From assembly GCF_016597815.1 (NCBI RefSeq), contig NZ_VCHA01000005.1, forward strand, positions 186,001 to 250,000: a stretch of DNA of 64,000 nt. Reading direction: 5' to 3'. The number at the start of each line of letters is the position of its first letter. Position 1 is the first letter of the stretch. This DNA comes from Marinobacter sp. DY40_1A1. Lineage in GTDB: Bacteria > Pseudomonadota > Gammaproteobacteria > Pseudomonadales > Oleiphilaceae. A program made the translations under genes and the position numbers. A model generated the notes under the pieces. It searched no databases. It saw only the letters and a list, made by a program, of their open reading frames with translations, and was not told the DNA's origin. Of this stretch, positions 24,785 through 32,848 are shown one piece after another.

Positions 24785-25183
24785 ATGGCAATCACTTTTG
24801 ATAGAGCTCTTGGTATTCACCAGCATGCGCTGCAGGCGAGGGTTCAGCGTGCTGAAATCCTGGCGAACAATCTTGCCAACGCCGATACGCCGGGCTTCAA
24901 GGCTCGCGATGTGGACTTTCAGGCCATGATGCAGAAAGCCCAGGACAGTTTGAGCGGCATCAGCATGGAGAAAACCCATGCAGGTCATATGGATACCGCA
25001 GCAGGTGGGGGTGATTCAGATTTGCTGTATCGGGTACCAGATCAGCCCTCGGTAGACGGCAACACGGTGGACGCCCAGGCAGAACAGACCCGGTTCATGC
25101 GTAATGCGATGGATTACCAGGCGAGTTTCCAGTTTTTGAACAGTAAATTTACCGGCCTGACCAAAGCCCTGAAAGGCGAGTAA
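24785..25183 (+). CDS. flgB: flagellar proximal rod protein FlgB
   Basis: 132 residues, normal for FlgB. The N-terminal rod-protein motif appears as ILANNLANADTPGFKARDVDF near residues 25-45, and a C-terminal helix MRNAMDYQASFQFLNSKF completes the D0 coiled coil. It forms the part of the rod nearest the MS ring. It is first of flgBCDE. CGGAGG precedes the ATG. Confidence 0.95.
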   Translation: MAITFDRALGIHQHALQARVQRAEILANNLANADTPGFKARDVDFQAMMQKAQDSLSGISMEKTHAGHMDTAAGGGDSDLLYRVPDQPSVDGNTVDAQAEQTRFMRNAMDYQASFQFLNSKFTGLTKALKGE

Positions 25184-25217
25184 TCCGCAGTTCCACGATT
25201 TGTGAAGGAGTATCACC

Positions 25218-25667
25218 ATGTCACTGGGCAACATATTTGATATCGCCGGTTCCGGCATGACAGCGCAATCGCTGAGGCTGAATACTACCGCTTCAAACAT
25301 TGCTAACGCAGAGACGGCGAGTTCCAGCACGGATACTACCTATCGTGCGCGCAAGCCGGTTTTCTCGGCGATCCAGCAATCCATGATGAATCCGGGCCAG
25401 CAAGGTTTTGGGGTTCAGGCAGGAGAGGATGCTGGTGCGGGCGTTCGCGTGGAAGGCATTGTTGAAAGCGATGCAGAGTTGCAAATGCGATACGAGCCCC
25501 ACCACCCGGCCGCTAATGAAGACGGCTATGTGTTTTATCCCAACGTGAACGTGGTGGAAGAAATGGCAGACATGATGTCTTCCTCAAGAAGCTTTCAAAT
25601 GAACGTGGACATTATGAACACGGCTAAATCCATGATGCAGCGCATCCTGACACTTGGTCAGCAGTAA
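25218..25667 (+). CDS. flgC: flagellar proximal rod protein FlgC
   Basis: 149 residues. It has the rod/hook-type N-terminus IAGSGMTAQSLRLNTTASNIANAET and the C-terminal VEEMADMMSSSRSFQMNVDIMNTAKSMM characteristic of FlgC. It builds the proximal rod with FlgB and FlgF. The start has GAAGGAG upstream. It lies 34 bases after flgB. Confidence 0.96.
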   Translation: MSLGNIFDIAGSGMTAQSLRLNTTASNIANAETASSSTDTTYRARKPVFSAIQQSMMNPGQQGFGVQAGEDAGAGVRVEGIVESDAELQMRYEPHHPAANEDGYVFYPNVNVVEEMADMMSSSRSFQMNVDIMNTAKSMMQRILTLGQQ

Positions 25668-25685
25668 CGGGGCGGGGATTGAATC

Positions 25686-26363
25686 ATGAGTGCAATTAAC
25701 GCAACAGAAGCCTCAGATGTACTGGCGAATTACAGAAGCCAGCCACAGAGCGGTACCAGCGGCAAAGGCGACCTCGGCAAAAACGAGTTCATGGAGCTGA
25801 TGCTGGCACAGCTGAAAAACCAGAATCCGCTAGAGCCTCAAGACAATGGTGAGTTTATTTCCCAGCTTGCCCAGTTCAGTTCACTGGAAGAAATGCAGAA
25901 GCTGTCGGGCACGGTTCAGGATGTAGTGGGACAGTTCCGCTCCACACAGGCACTGCAAGCCTCTGCAATGGTTGGAAAGACGGTACTGGCGCCATCAGAA
26001 GTCGGCATTCTTGGTGCGGAGGGTGAAATCTCCGGCAATATTCAGGTGCCTGCATCCACCGGTGGCGTCCGCCTGTCTATCCAGAGCCCCAACGGTGAAC
26101 TTGTTCGTCAGATTGATCTTGGCAGCAGTTCCGCCGGAGTTAAAGCGTTCAGCTGGGACGGCAAGGATGGTAACGGCAATAGCTTGCCGCCAGGCCCTTA
26201 TCGAATTGTGGCTGAAGCATCGTATCCGCAGGGCAGCTTGCAGCTTCCAACCCTTGTCAGCGCTAACGTAGACAGTGTGTCTTTGGGGCAGGGCGGGTCC
26301 GTTACTCTCAATCTGGCCGGCATGGGTTCCATCGCGCTGTCAGATGTTCAACAAATCAATTAA
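25686..26363 (+). CDS. flgD: flagellar hook cap FlgD
   Basis: 225 residues. The conserved N-terminal segment FMELMLAQLKNQNPLEPQDNGEFISQLAQFSSLEEMQ identifies FlgD. The C-terminal half has the FlgD Ig-like/tudor domain with FSWDGKDGNGNSLPPGPY near residue 155. It caps the growing hook and is needed for FlgE assembly. It sits 18 bases after flgC. Confidence 0.96.
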   Translation: MSAINATEASDVLANYRSQPQSGTSGKGDLGKNEFMELMLAQLKNQNPLEPQDNGEFISQLAQFSSLEEMQKLSGTVQDVVGQFRSTQALQASAMVGKTVLAPSEVGILGAEGEISGNIQVPASTGGVRLSIQSPNGELVRQIDLGSSSAGVKAFSWDGKDGNGNSLPPGPYRIVAEASYPQGSLQLPTLVSANVDSVSLGQGGSVTLNLAGMGSIALSDVQQIN

Positions 26364-26389
26364 TTCCGGTGTTAGACCAGGGGTGAATT

Positions 26390-28318
26390 ATGGCTTTTAA
26401 TACGGGGCTCAGTGGCCTGCGGGCTGCAGCGGTAGATCTGGACGTGACCGGCAACAATATTGCCAACGCCAGTACGGTGGGGTTCAAAGGGAGCAAGGTT
26501 CAGTTTGGCGACCTGTATGCCAGTGGCTTTTTGAGCGGTGGTTCCAATCCCATTGGTGACGGCGTAAACGTTCAGGACATCAAACAGTCTTTTAGCCAGG
26601 GCAACATCAGCTTTACCGATAGCGGTTTGGATATGGCCATCAGTGGTGATGGCTTTTTTATCCTGAATGCCGGTGGCGAAACCCGTTACACGCGGGCAGG
26701 GCAGTTCACTATTGATAAAGACGGTTTTGTGGTTAACAACCAGTCTATGAAAGTGCAAGGCTATACGGCCGATGATGACGGTAATCTGTCAGGCATTCGT
26801 GGCAATCTTGAAATTGCCACCGATAACCTGGCGCCGCGCCGTACTACCAGTTTGCGTACTGACGTGAACCTGGATTCCCGCCAACCCGTGCTGGAATCCC
26901 GAGTGCGGGATGTGGTGCCCTTGTCTTATAATGACATTCTTGGCGAAATGTTCGATGTCAGCTACACCGATGGTACTCCTTCCTATTCAGTAGACTTGGG
27001 GGGATTGCCCACCGCCCGTGCGATGGCCGATCAAATATCCAGTGCGCCCGGACTGAGTGCTTCCGCGACAACTACTGCGCCAATTCAGCACCCAACCACA
27101 CCAGCCCCCGCCGGCTCGGTGCTCAACGATACTTATATTTCAACGGCGGGGACTTTTTCATTCAATCTCAGCGTTAACAATGCGCCTATTCCTATAGATA
27201 CCAGCTCTGTGAACTCGCTGGCGGACCTTCGTGACGCAATTAACCGAACAAACGATAGCGCAATCTTCGCCACAATCGATAGCACAACGGGTGTGTTGAA
27301 TGTTGTTCATAACCAGGGCGAGAATATTCAATTCAGTTACGGCAATGGCAATCCTGCTCAATCCATAGACCCTGCCAGTCCTGTAACTGTATATGGTGAC
27401 GTTAATGCCGTAGGCGACCGAACCATTTTGGGCCTCACGGCTACTGGCGGCCCAACCAGTAACTTTGTTACGAGTTATGGGACATCTCCGATCCGCATTA
27501 CCAATGAGTTTAACCCGCAGGATCAGCGTACCTATAACCACGCCACATCCACCTCAATTTTCGACAGTTTGGGGAACTCTCATGAGCTGACGCAGTTCTT
27601 CGTTAAAGAGCCTGCCCCCGGGAACGGTGTAGGTGTGAGTGAGTGGTCCGTGTATCTGCAGATTGACGGCGAAATGGTAGCGGGCACAGATGTTACTCCC
27701 TACACAGCAAGGTTTGATCAGGATGGTGTACTGCAATCCATTGACGGGGATGTCAGTGGTGAAATTCTGATCACAGACTGGATTCCAAAGGATAGCCAGG
27801 GATTGCCTAACGGTGCCGATGGCCCTCCTGCACCGGGCACCCCTGTGATTACTCCCATTCCGGAGCCACCAACGTCGTCGGCTTTTGTGTTGAGTCTTGC
27901 AGAAACCACCCAGTACGGTGCGTCCTTTGGGGTGGATGACCAGCGCCAAAATGGTTACACCACGGGCCGGCTGTCTGGTCTTGATGTATCCAAGCAGGGT
28001 GTGCTGTTTGCCCGCTACACCAATGGTCAATCCAAAGCTTTGGGCCAGGTAGCACTGGCTAGTTTTAACAATACTGATGGGCTGTCACCTGTGGGAGACA
28101 CCAGTTGGGTTGAAACCTTCGAATCTGGCCAGCCAGTTATTGGCCAGCCTGATACCGGAACATTGGGTGGCATCAAGGCCAGTTCGGTGGAAGAGTCCAA
28201 CGTGGATCTTTCTGCCGAACTGGTGAACCTGATCATTGCCCAGCGCAACTATCAGGCAAACGCCAAAACCATTGAAACCTCCGATGCGGTCACCCAGACC
28301 ATCATCAACCTCCGCTAA
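26390..28318 (+). CDS. flgE: flagellar hook protein FlgE, enlarged
   Basis: 642 residues, clearly longer than the roughly 400-470 usual in enterics and Pseudomonas. Both terminal domains are normal: GLSGLRAAAVDLDVTGNNIA at the start and LVNLIIAQRNYQANAKTIETSDAVTQ at the end. The extra length lies in the surface-exposed middle, around residues 215-370, where a segment with SLADLRDAINRTND and FATIDSTTGVLNVVHNQGE looks like the 'hook IN' motif of other hook or filament proteins. The product forms the hook. The last gene of the flgBCDE block. Confidence 0.94.
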   Translation: MAFNTGLSGLRAAAVDLDVTGNNIANASTVGFKGSKVQFGDLYASGFLSGGSNPIGDGVNVQDIKQSFSQGNISFTDSGLDMAISGDGFFILNAGGETRYTRAGQFTIDKDGFVVNNQSMKVQGYTADDDGNLSGIRGNLEIATDNLAPRRTTSLRTDVNLDSRQPVLESRVRDVVPLSYNDILGEMFDVSYTDGTPSYSVDLGGLPTARAMADQISSAPGLSASATTTAPIQHPTTPAPAGSVLNDTYISTAGTFSFNLSVNNAPIPIDTSSVNSLADLRDAINRTNDSAIFATIDSTTGVLNVVHNQGENIQFSYGNGNPAQSIDPASPVTVYGDVNAVGDRTILGLTATGGPTSNFVTSYGTSPIRITNEFNPQDQRTYNHATSTSIFDSLGNSHELTQFFVKEPAPGNGVGVSEWSVYLQIDGEMVAGTDVTPYTARFDQDGVLQSIDGDVSGEILITDWIPKDSQGLPNGADGPPAPGTPVITPIPEPPTSSAFVLSLAETTQYGASFGVDDQRQNGYTTGRLSGLDVSKQGVLFARYTNGQSKALGQVALASFNNTDGLSPVGDTSWVETFESGQPVIGQPDTGTLGGIKASSVEESNVDLSAELVNLIIAQRNYQANAKTIETSDAVTQTIINLR

Positions 28319-28337
28319 ACCGGCTTTGATATGAACA

Positions 28338-28353
28338 TGGCATGACTCCTGCA
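28338..28353 (+). promoter_or_regulatory. sigma-54-type promoter of flgF operon
   Basis: TGGCATGACTCCTGCA has GG and GC elements ten bases apart, in the 88-base gap between flgE and flgF. The position agrees with flgFGHIJKL being a separate RpoN-dependent unit, as in Pseudomonas. Confidence 0.62.
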
Positions 28354-28406
28354 GGAACGACTGTAAGAACACTGAAAACAGTCAAAATTCCGGCAGGAGT
28401 TTGCCC

Positions 28407-29159
28407 ATGGACAAAGCACTTTATCTAGGTATGTCTGGCGCCAAACAGAATATGCTTTCCCAGCGTGCCCATGCCAACAACCTGGCAAACGTAAGCACCA
28501 CAGGCTTCAAGAAGGACTTTGCCCAGGCGAGAAGTATGCCCGTATTCGGGGGGCATCATCCTACCCGTGCATACGCTATGGCTGAACGTCCCGGTACCGA
28601 TCTGTCCGCAGGTGCACTTATGCAAACCGGCCGCAAGCTGGACGTCGCGATTGAGGGCGAAGGTTGGCTCGCCATTCAGAACAATCTGGGTGAGGAAGTT
28701 TTTACCCGTTCCGGCAGCTTGCAGATTGATGTTAACGGATTAGTACGTCTTGGTTCCGGCGAAATGGTGTTGGGTAATGGCGGACCCGTGGCGCTGCCTC
28801 CTTTTGACAACGTTCAGATAGGTGCTGATGGCACTATCTCTATTGTCCCGGTGGGTGGGCCACCAGATCAGTTGGTGGAAGTTGACCGGCTAAAGCTGGT
28901 AAACCCGCCATCAGATACCCTTGAGAAGGGGCTGGATGGTTTTATCCGGCGCCAGGCGGGGCAGGAAATTGACGGTGGTGAGCCTGTTGACGCAGCAATG
29001 CGAGTGGCCTCCGGGTTTCTTGAAAGCTCTAACGTAAATGCTGTGGAAGAGATGATTTCCAATCTTCAGCTCTCCCGGCAATACGAAATGCAGGTAAAGG
29101 TTATGCGCACTGCAAACGAGAATTCCGAAGCAGCGGCACGACTGTTGCAGAATCTTTGA
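28407..29159 (+). CDS. flgF: flagellar rod protein FlgF
   Basis: 250 residues. The start at 28407 is preferred because AGGAG lies seven bases upstream; a TTG six bases earlier is in frame. The N-terminus LYLGMSGAKQNMLSQRAHANNLANVSTTGFKKD is FlgF-like, and the C-terminus NVNAVEEMISNLQLSRQYEMQVKVMRTANE gives the D0 helix. It is a proximal/transition rod subunit. It opens the flgFGHIJKL block. Confidence 0.95.
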   Translation: MDKALYLGMSGAKQNMLSQRAHANNLANVSTTGFKKDFAQARSMPVFGGHHPTRAYAMAERPGTDLSAGALMQTGRKLDVAIEGEGWLAIQNNLGEEVFTRSGSLQIDVNGLVRLGSGEMVLGNGGPVALPPFDNVQIGADGTISIVPVGGPPDQLVEVDRLKLVNPPSDTLEKGLDGFIRRQAGQEIDGGEPVDAAMRVASGFLESSNVNAVEEMISNLQLSRQYEMQVKVMRTANENSEAAARLLQNL

Positions 29160-29180
29160 TAGCTATTGAAAACAACGCCC

Positions 29181-29220
29181 GTCTGGCCCGGAAGCGGCAA
29201 ATCTTAGCCGCAGACCAGAC
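29181..29220 (+). other. two-tier hairpin ahead of flgG
   Basis: GTCTGG (29181-29186) pairs with CCAGAC (29215-29220) and inner GCGGC (29194-29198) pairs with GCCGC (29207-29211). There is no T run. The flgG ribosome binding site (AAGGAG) begins a few bases later. It may set mRNA stability or flgG translation. Confidence 0.4.
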
Positions 29221-29240
29221 ACCGGCAAGGAGTAATAAAA

Positions 29241-30029
29241 ATGCATCCAGCTCTTTGGGTTAGTAAAACAGGGCTTAGCGCTCAGGACACCAATATGTCC
29301 ACCATCTCCAACAACCTGGCCAACGTGAACACCACGGGCTTCAAGCGAGATCGGGCGGTATTCCAGGATTTGCTGTATCAGATCAACCGGCAGCCTGGGG
29401 GCATGAACACGCAGAACTCTGAGTTGCCATCAGGTTTGCAGCTGGGTACGGGTGTGCGGGTTGTTGGCACGGCAAAGCAATTTAGCCAAGGCAACCTCCA
29501 GATTACCGAGCAGCCTCTTGATCTGGCGGTTAATGGCCGTGGTTTCTTACAGATTGAAATGCCGGATGGCCAAACCGCTTACACAAGGGATGGTCAGTTT
29601 CAGCTTAATGCCGATGGCGATGTGGTTACGCCCGAGGGTTATGCGCTCCAGCCCAATATAAACGTACCTGAAGACGCGACCACCATAACCATCGGAAAGG
29701 ATGGCACTGTGTCTGTCATTACCGATGACCAGGCGGCACCCGTGAACCTTGGTCAGATCACTCTGGTGAATTTCATTAACCCGCAGGGCTTGCAGGCTAT
29801 TGGTAACAACCTGTTCAAAGAAACCAATTCCAGTGGCGACCCCACAGAGGGCGAACCGGGCCTGGCCGGGCTGGGCACCTTGGAGCAGGGCGTAATCGAG
29901 TCATCCAACGTGGAAGTTGTCGAGGAGTTGGTGAACATGATTACCACCCAACGCGCTTACGAGATGAACTCAAAAGTTGTTTCTACTACCGATCAGATGC
30001 TCCAGTTCATTACCAACAATATTGGTTAA
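29241..30029 (+). CDS. flgG: flagellar distal rod protein FlgG
   Basis: 262 residues, the standard FlgG length. N-terminal MSTISNNLANVNTTGFKRDRAVFQDLLYQ includes the rod-specific insert that distinguishes the straight distal rod from the hook. The C-terminus SSNVEVVEELVNMITTQRAYEMNSK is canonical. It builds the distal rod crossing peptidoglycan and outer membrane. AAGGAG precedes the ATG. Confidence 0.97.
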   Translation: MHPALWVSKTGLSAQDTNMSTISNNLANVNTTGFKRDRAVFQDLLYQINRQPGGMNTQNSELPSGLQLGTGVRVVGTAKQFSQGNLQITEQPLDLAVNGRGFLQIEMPDGQTAYTRDGQFQLNADGDVVTPEGYALQPNINVPEDATTITIGKDGTVSVITDDQAAPVNLGQITLVNFINPQGLQAIGNNLFKETNSSGDPTEGEPGLAGLGTLEQGVIESSNVEVVEELVNMITTQRAYEMNSKVVSTTDQMLQFITNNIG

Positions 30030-30057
30030 TAAACTGAAAGAAGTGAGGAGTGTGCTC

Positions 30058-30759
30058 ATGAAACCGATTACATCAACCTGGATAACCCGGCCAGCAGGAA
30101 CTCTCCTGTTGGTTTGGCTGTTGATCCTGTTGCAGGGATGTACGGCCATGAGTCGGCCCCGGGCCGAGCCGAATGATCCCGCTTACGCACCAGTACGTGC
30201 TCAAGCCATGATGCAGCGCGATCCGGAGTCGGGCGCCATTTACCAGAGTTCCCGTAACTACAATTTCTATGGCGATACGGTTGCGCTGAATGTGGGAGAC
30301 GTGCTGACAGTTACGCTTAAAGAGTCCACAAGAGCCAGCAAGAATGCGGAAACCAAGATCAACAAGGACAGTGATATTTCACTGCCAGAGCCCAATATTC
30401 TGGGCAGGAATGATTTTGGTATCGCAACATCCATCAAGAATGAAAGAGACTTTAATGGCAAAGCCGAGGCAGACCAGAGCAACAGTCTGGCGGGCAGCAT
30501 TACGGTAACGGTTACAGAAGTTTTGCCAAATGGCGTACTCAAGGTGCGGGGCGAGAAGTGGATCTCGCTGACCAATGGCGATGAATATGTGCGTCTGACG
30601 GGGCTTGTGCGGCCACAGGATATCGATCCGGGCAACATAGTTGCATCCAGCCGTATCGCTGATGCCCGCATTGCATACGGTGGCACCGGAGACTTCGATC
30701 AGGCGAATCAGATGGGCTGGCTGGCCCGGTTCTTCAACAGTGAGTGGTGGCCCCTATGA
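30058..30759 (+). CDS. flgH: flagellar L-ring lipoprotein FlgH
   Basis: 233 residues from ATG at 30058 (GAGGAG upstream). A lipoprotein signal ends LILLQGC at about residues 20-26. FlgH motifs follow: SLYNFYGD-like region as [22 protein letters not shown] given in part, and [15 protein letters not shown] near 170. It forms the outer-membrane L ring around the rod. Its stop overlaps the flgI start (ATGA). Confidence 0.95.
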   Translation: MKPITSTWITRPAGTLLLVWLLILLQGCTAMSRPRAEPNDPAYAPVRAQAMMQRDPESGAIYQSSRNYNFYGDTVALNVGDVLTVTLKESTRASKNAETKINKDSDISLPEPNILGRNDFGIATSIKNERDFNGKAEADQSNSLAGSITVTVTEVLPNGVLKVRGEKWISLTNGDEYVRLTGLVRPQDIDPGNIVASSRIADARIAYGGTGDFDQANQMGWLARFFNSEWWPL

Positions 30760-31853
30760 CATTTCGCCGGTGCGTGGTTCTCTCACTGATGCTTGCCGTA
30801 ATGGCAGGGCCTGTAATGGCTGACCGACTGAAGGACCTGGCACGGATCAAAGGAGTACGTAACAACCAGCTCGTGGGTTATGGCTTGGTGGTTGGTTTGG
30901 ATGGTACAGGTGATAAAGCACCATTCACCAATCAGACGTTTAGAAACATGATGAACCAGTTTGGTATCACTTTGCCCGAGGGGGTGAACCCGAACCTGGC
31001 GAACGTGGCTGCGGTGACTGTCAGTGCAACCTTGCCGCCGTTTGCCAAGATGGGGCAGGAAATGGATATAACCGTTTCATCCATCGGTAATGCCGACAGC
31101 TTGCGTGGCGGTACCCTGCTAATGGCGCCCCTGAAAGGCGCTGATGGTAATGTTTATGCTATGGCTCAAGGCAGTCTTGTGGTGGGCGGTTTTGGCGCTC
31201 AGGGGCAGGACGGTTCACGTATTACAGTAAACGTACCCAGTGTTGGCCGAATTCCCAATGGCGCGACCATTGAGCGTGAAATTGTCTCGCCATTTACTCG
31301 TGGTGACACGATTACCTTTAACCTGATGCGCCCGGATTTCACTACGGCCAGGCGCGTGGTGGAGGTGGTTAACGAGTTTCTGGGCCCTGATATGGCTTAT
31401 GCCCATGATGCGACTGCTATCTCGGTCCGCGCCCCGCGCGACCCGTCGCAGCGTGTGAGCTTTTTGTCCATTCTCGAAAATCTCGAAGTAGAGCCGGCAG
31501 AGGAATCTGCAAAAGTCGTCATAAACAGCCGCACTGGCACCATTGTTGTTGGGCAAAATGTAAAAGTGAGCCCTGCGGCCGTTACTCACGGCAACCTTAC
31601 GGTGACCATTCAGGAAAACCCGGCGGTTCAGCAGCCTTTGCCATTTTCTGGTGGCACTACGGCGATCGAATTGGATAGCCAGATTGCTATTACTGAAGAC
31701 CCCGCCCGCATGTTCAAGTTTGGGCCGGCGGTTACGCTTAATGAAATTGTGCAGGCTGTAAACCAGGTAGGTGCGGCTCCTGGCGATGTAATGGCTGTGC
31801 TGGAAGCCCTCAAACAGGCTGGCGCATTGCGCGCTGAGCTTATTGTTATCTAG
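30756..31853 (+). CDS. flgI: flagellar P-ring protein FlgI
   Basis: 365 residues. A cleavable signal ends MAGPVMA near residue 20, then the mature [21 protein letters not shown], which is highly conserved in FlgI. It forms the periplasmic P ring. The ATG at 30756 is chosen because it overlaps the flgH stop by four bases, indicating translational coupling; an upstream GTG in frame is less likely. Confidence 0.96.
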   Translation: MTFRRCVVLSLMLAVMAGPVMADRLKDLARIKGVRNNQLVGYGLVVGLDGTGDKAPFTNQTFRNMMNQFGITLPEGVNPNLANVAAVTVSATLPPFAKMGQEMDITVSSIGNADSLRGGTLLMAPLKGADGNVYAMAQGSLVVGGFGAQGQDGSRITVNVPSVGRIPNGATIEREIVSPFTRGDTITFNLMRPDFTTARRVVEVVNEFLGPDMAYAHDATAISVRAPRDPSQRVSFLSILENLEVEPAEESAKVVINSRTGTIVVGQNVKVSPAAVTHGNLTVTIQENPAVQQPLPFSGGTTAIELDSQIAITEDPARMFKFGPAVTLNEIVQAVNQVGAAPGDVMAVLEALKQAGALRAELIVI

Positions 31854-31861
31854 GTGATGTG

Positions 31862-32845
31862 ATGCAGGACTATCAGCTTCAACAAGCCAGGGTATACACA
31901 GATTTTAGTGGTCTGAATGCACTGAAGCACAGCGCCGGGGATGACAAACAGGCGGCGCTGGAGGAAGTGGCGCGCCAGTTTGAGAGTATTTTTCTGTCTG
32001 AAATGCTGAAGTCCATGCGCAAAGCGGGAGATGTGTTTGCTGAGGGCAACTACCTCAATAGCAATCAATCTGAGATGTATCGTGACATGTTCGACAGCCA
32101 GCTCAGCCTCACCATGGCTGGCGGGCAGGGCACCGGGCTTGCAGATGCTCTTGTGCGACAGCTGAGCAAAAGCATTCCTGGAATGGATAAACAGGGTAGC
32201 CCCTTGGCTGCTCAAAAGAAGGTCCTGACGGATTATGAACGCAGCCTGCCGGTCATTTCACATCGTTTGCCAGAAAGAGTGGATGAAGTGGCAGAGGTTG
32301 CGCAGAAATCAAATGCAAACCCGGTCGCCCCAACGGCTATGTTGCCTGAACAGTTTGACTCGCCTGAGCACTTTGTAAGTACATTGCTGCCAGTGGCGGA
32401 AACGATTGCTGCGGATACCGGAATTAGCCCCAAACTGATGGTTGCTCAAGCGGCTCTGGAAACCGGTTGGGGTCGGCACATGATTCGTGGCGATGGAAAC
32501 CAGCCCAGTTTTAACCTCTTTGGTATCAAGGCAGACAGACGTTGGCAGGGTGATGCGGTGACTATAACCACCACTGAGTTCCGTGAGGGTGTGCCGATGA
32601 AAGAGCGTGCTGATTTCCGCGCGTATCCGGATTACGAATCCAGCTTCCGTGACTATGTGGCCTTTCTGGAATCGAACCCCCGTTACCGTGATGTATTGGC
32701 CAGCGCCGATCAGCCAGACGTGTTTGCCAGAAAGCTGCAGGAAGCCGGCTACGCTACTGATCCGCAGTATGGGGACAAGATCAACCGGATAATGAACCGT
32801 GATTCTCTGATGACACTTTCAATGGGCAATGGAGCCGGGGAGTAA
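31862..32845 (+). CDS. flgJ: flagellar rod assembly protein and muramidase FlgJ
   Basis: 327 residues with two domains. The rod-binding domain is at residues 30-105 (ALEEVARQFESIFLSEMLKSMRKAG), and the C-terminal beta-N-acetylglucosaminidase domain is at about 170-320. The catalytic glutamate is in AALETGWGRHMI, followed by NLFGIKAD and the YPDYESSFRDYV segment. It scaffolds rod growth and opens the peptidoglycan. ATG at 31862 is preferred over the GTG one codon earlier. Confidence 0.94.
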   Translation: MQDYQLQQARVYTDFSGLNALKHSAGDDKQAALEEVARQFESIFLSEMLKSMRKAGDVFAEGNYLNSNQSEMYRDMFDSQLSLTMAGGQGTGLADALVRQLSKSIPGMDKQGSPLAAQKKVLTDYERSLPVISHRLPERVDEVAEVAQKSNANPVAPTAMLPEQFDSPEHFVSTLLPVAETIAADTGISPKLMVAQAALETGWGRHMIRGDGNQPSFNLFGIKADRRWQGDAVTITTTEFREGVPMKERADFRAYPDYESSFRDYVAFLESNPRYRDVLASADQPDVFARKLQEAGYATDPQYGDKINRIMNRDSLMTLSMGNGAGE

Positions 32846-32848
32846 ATT

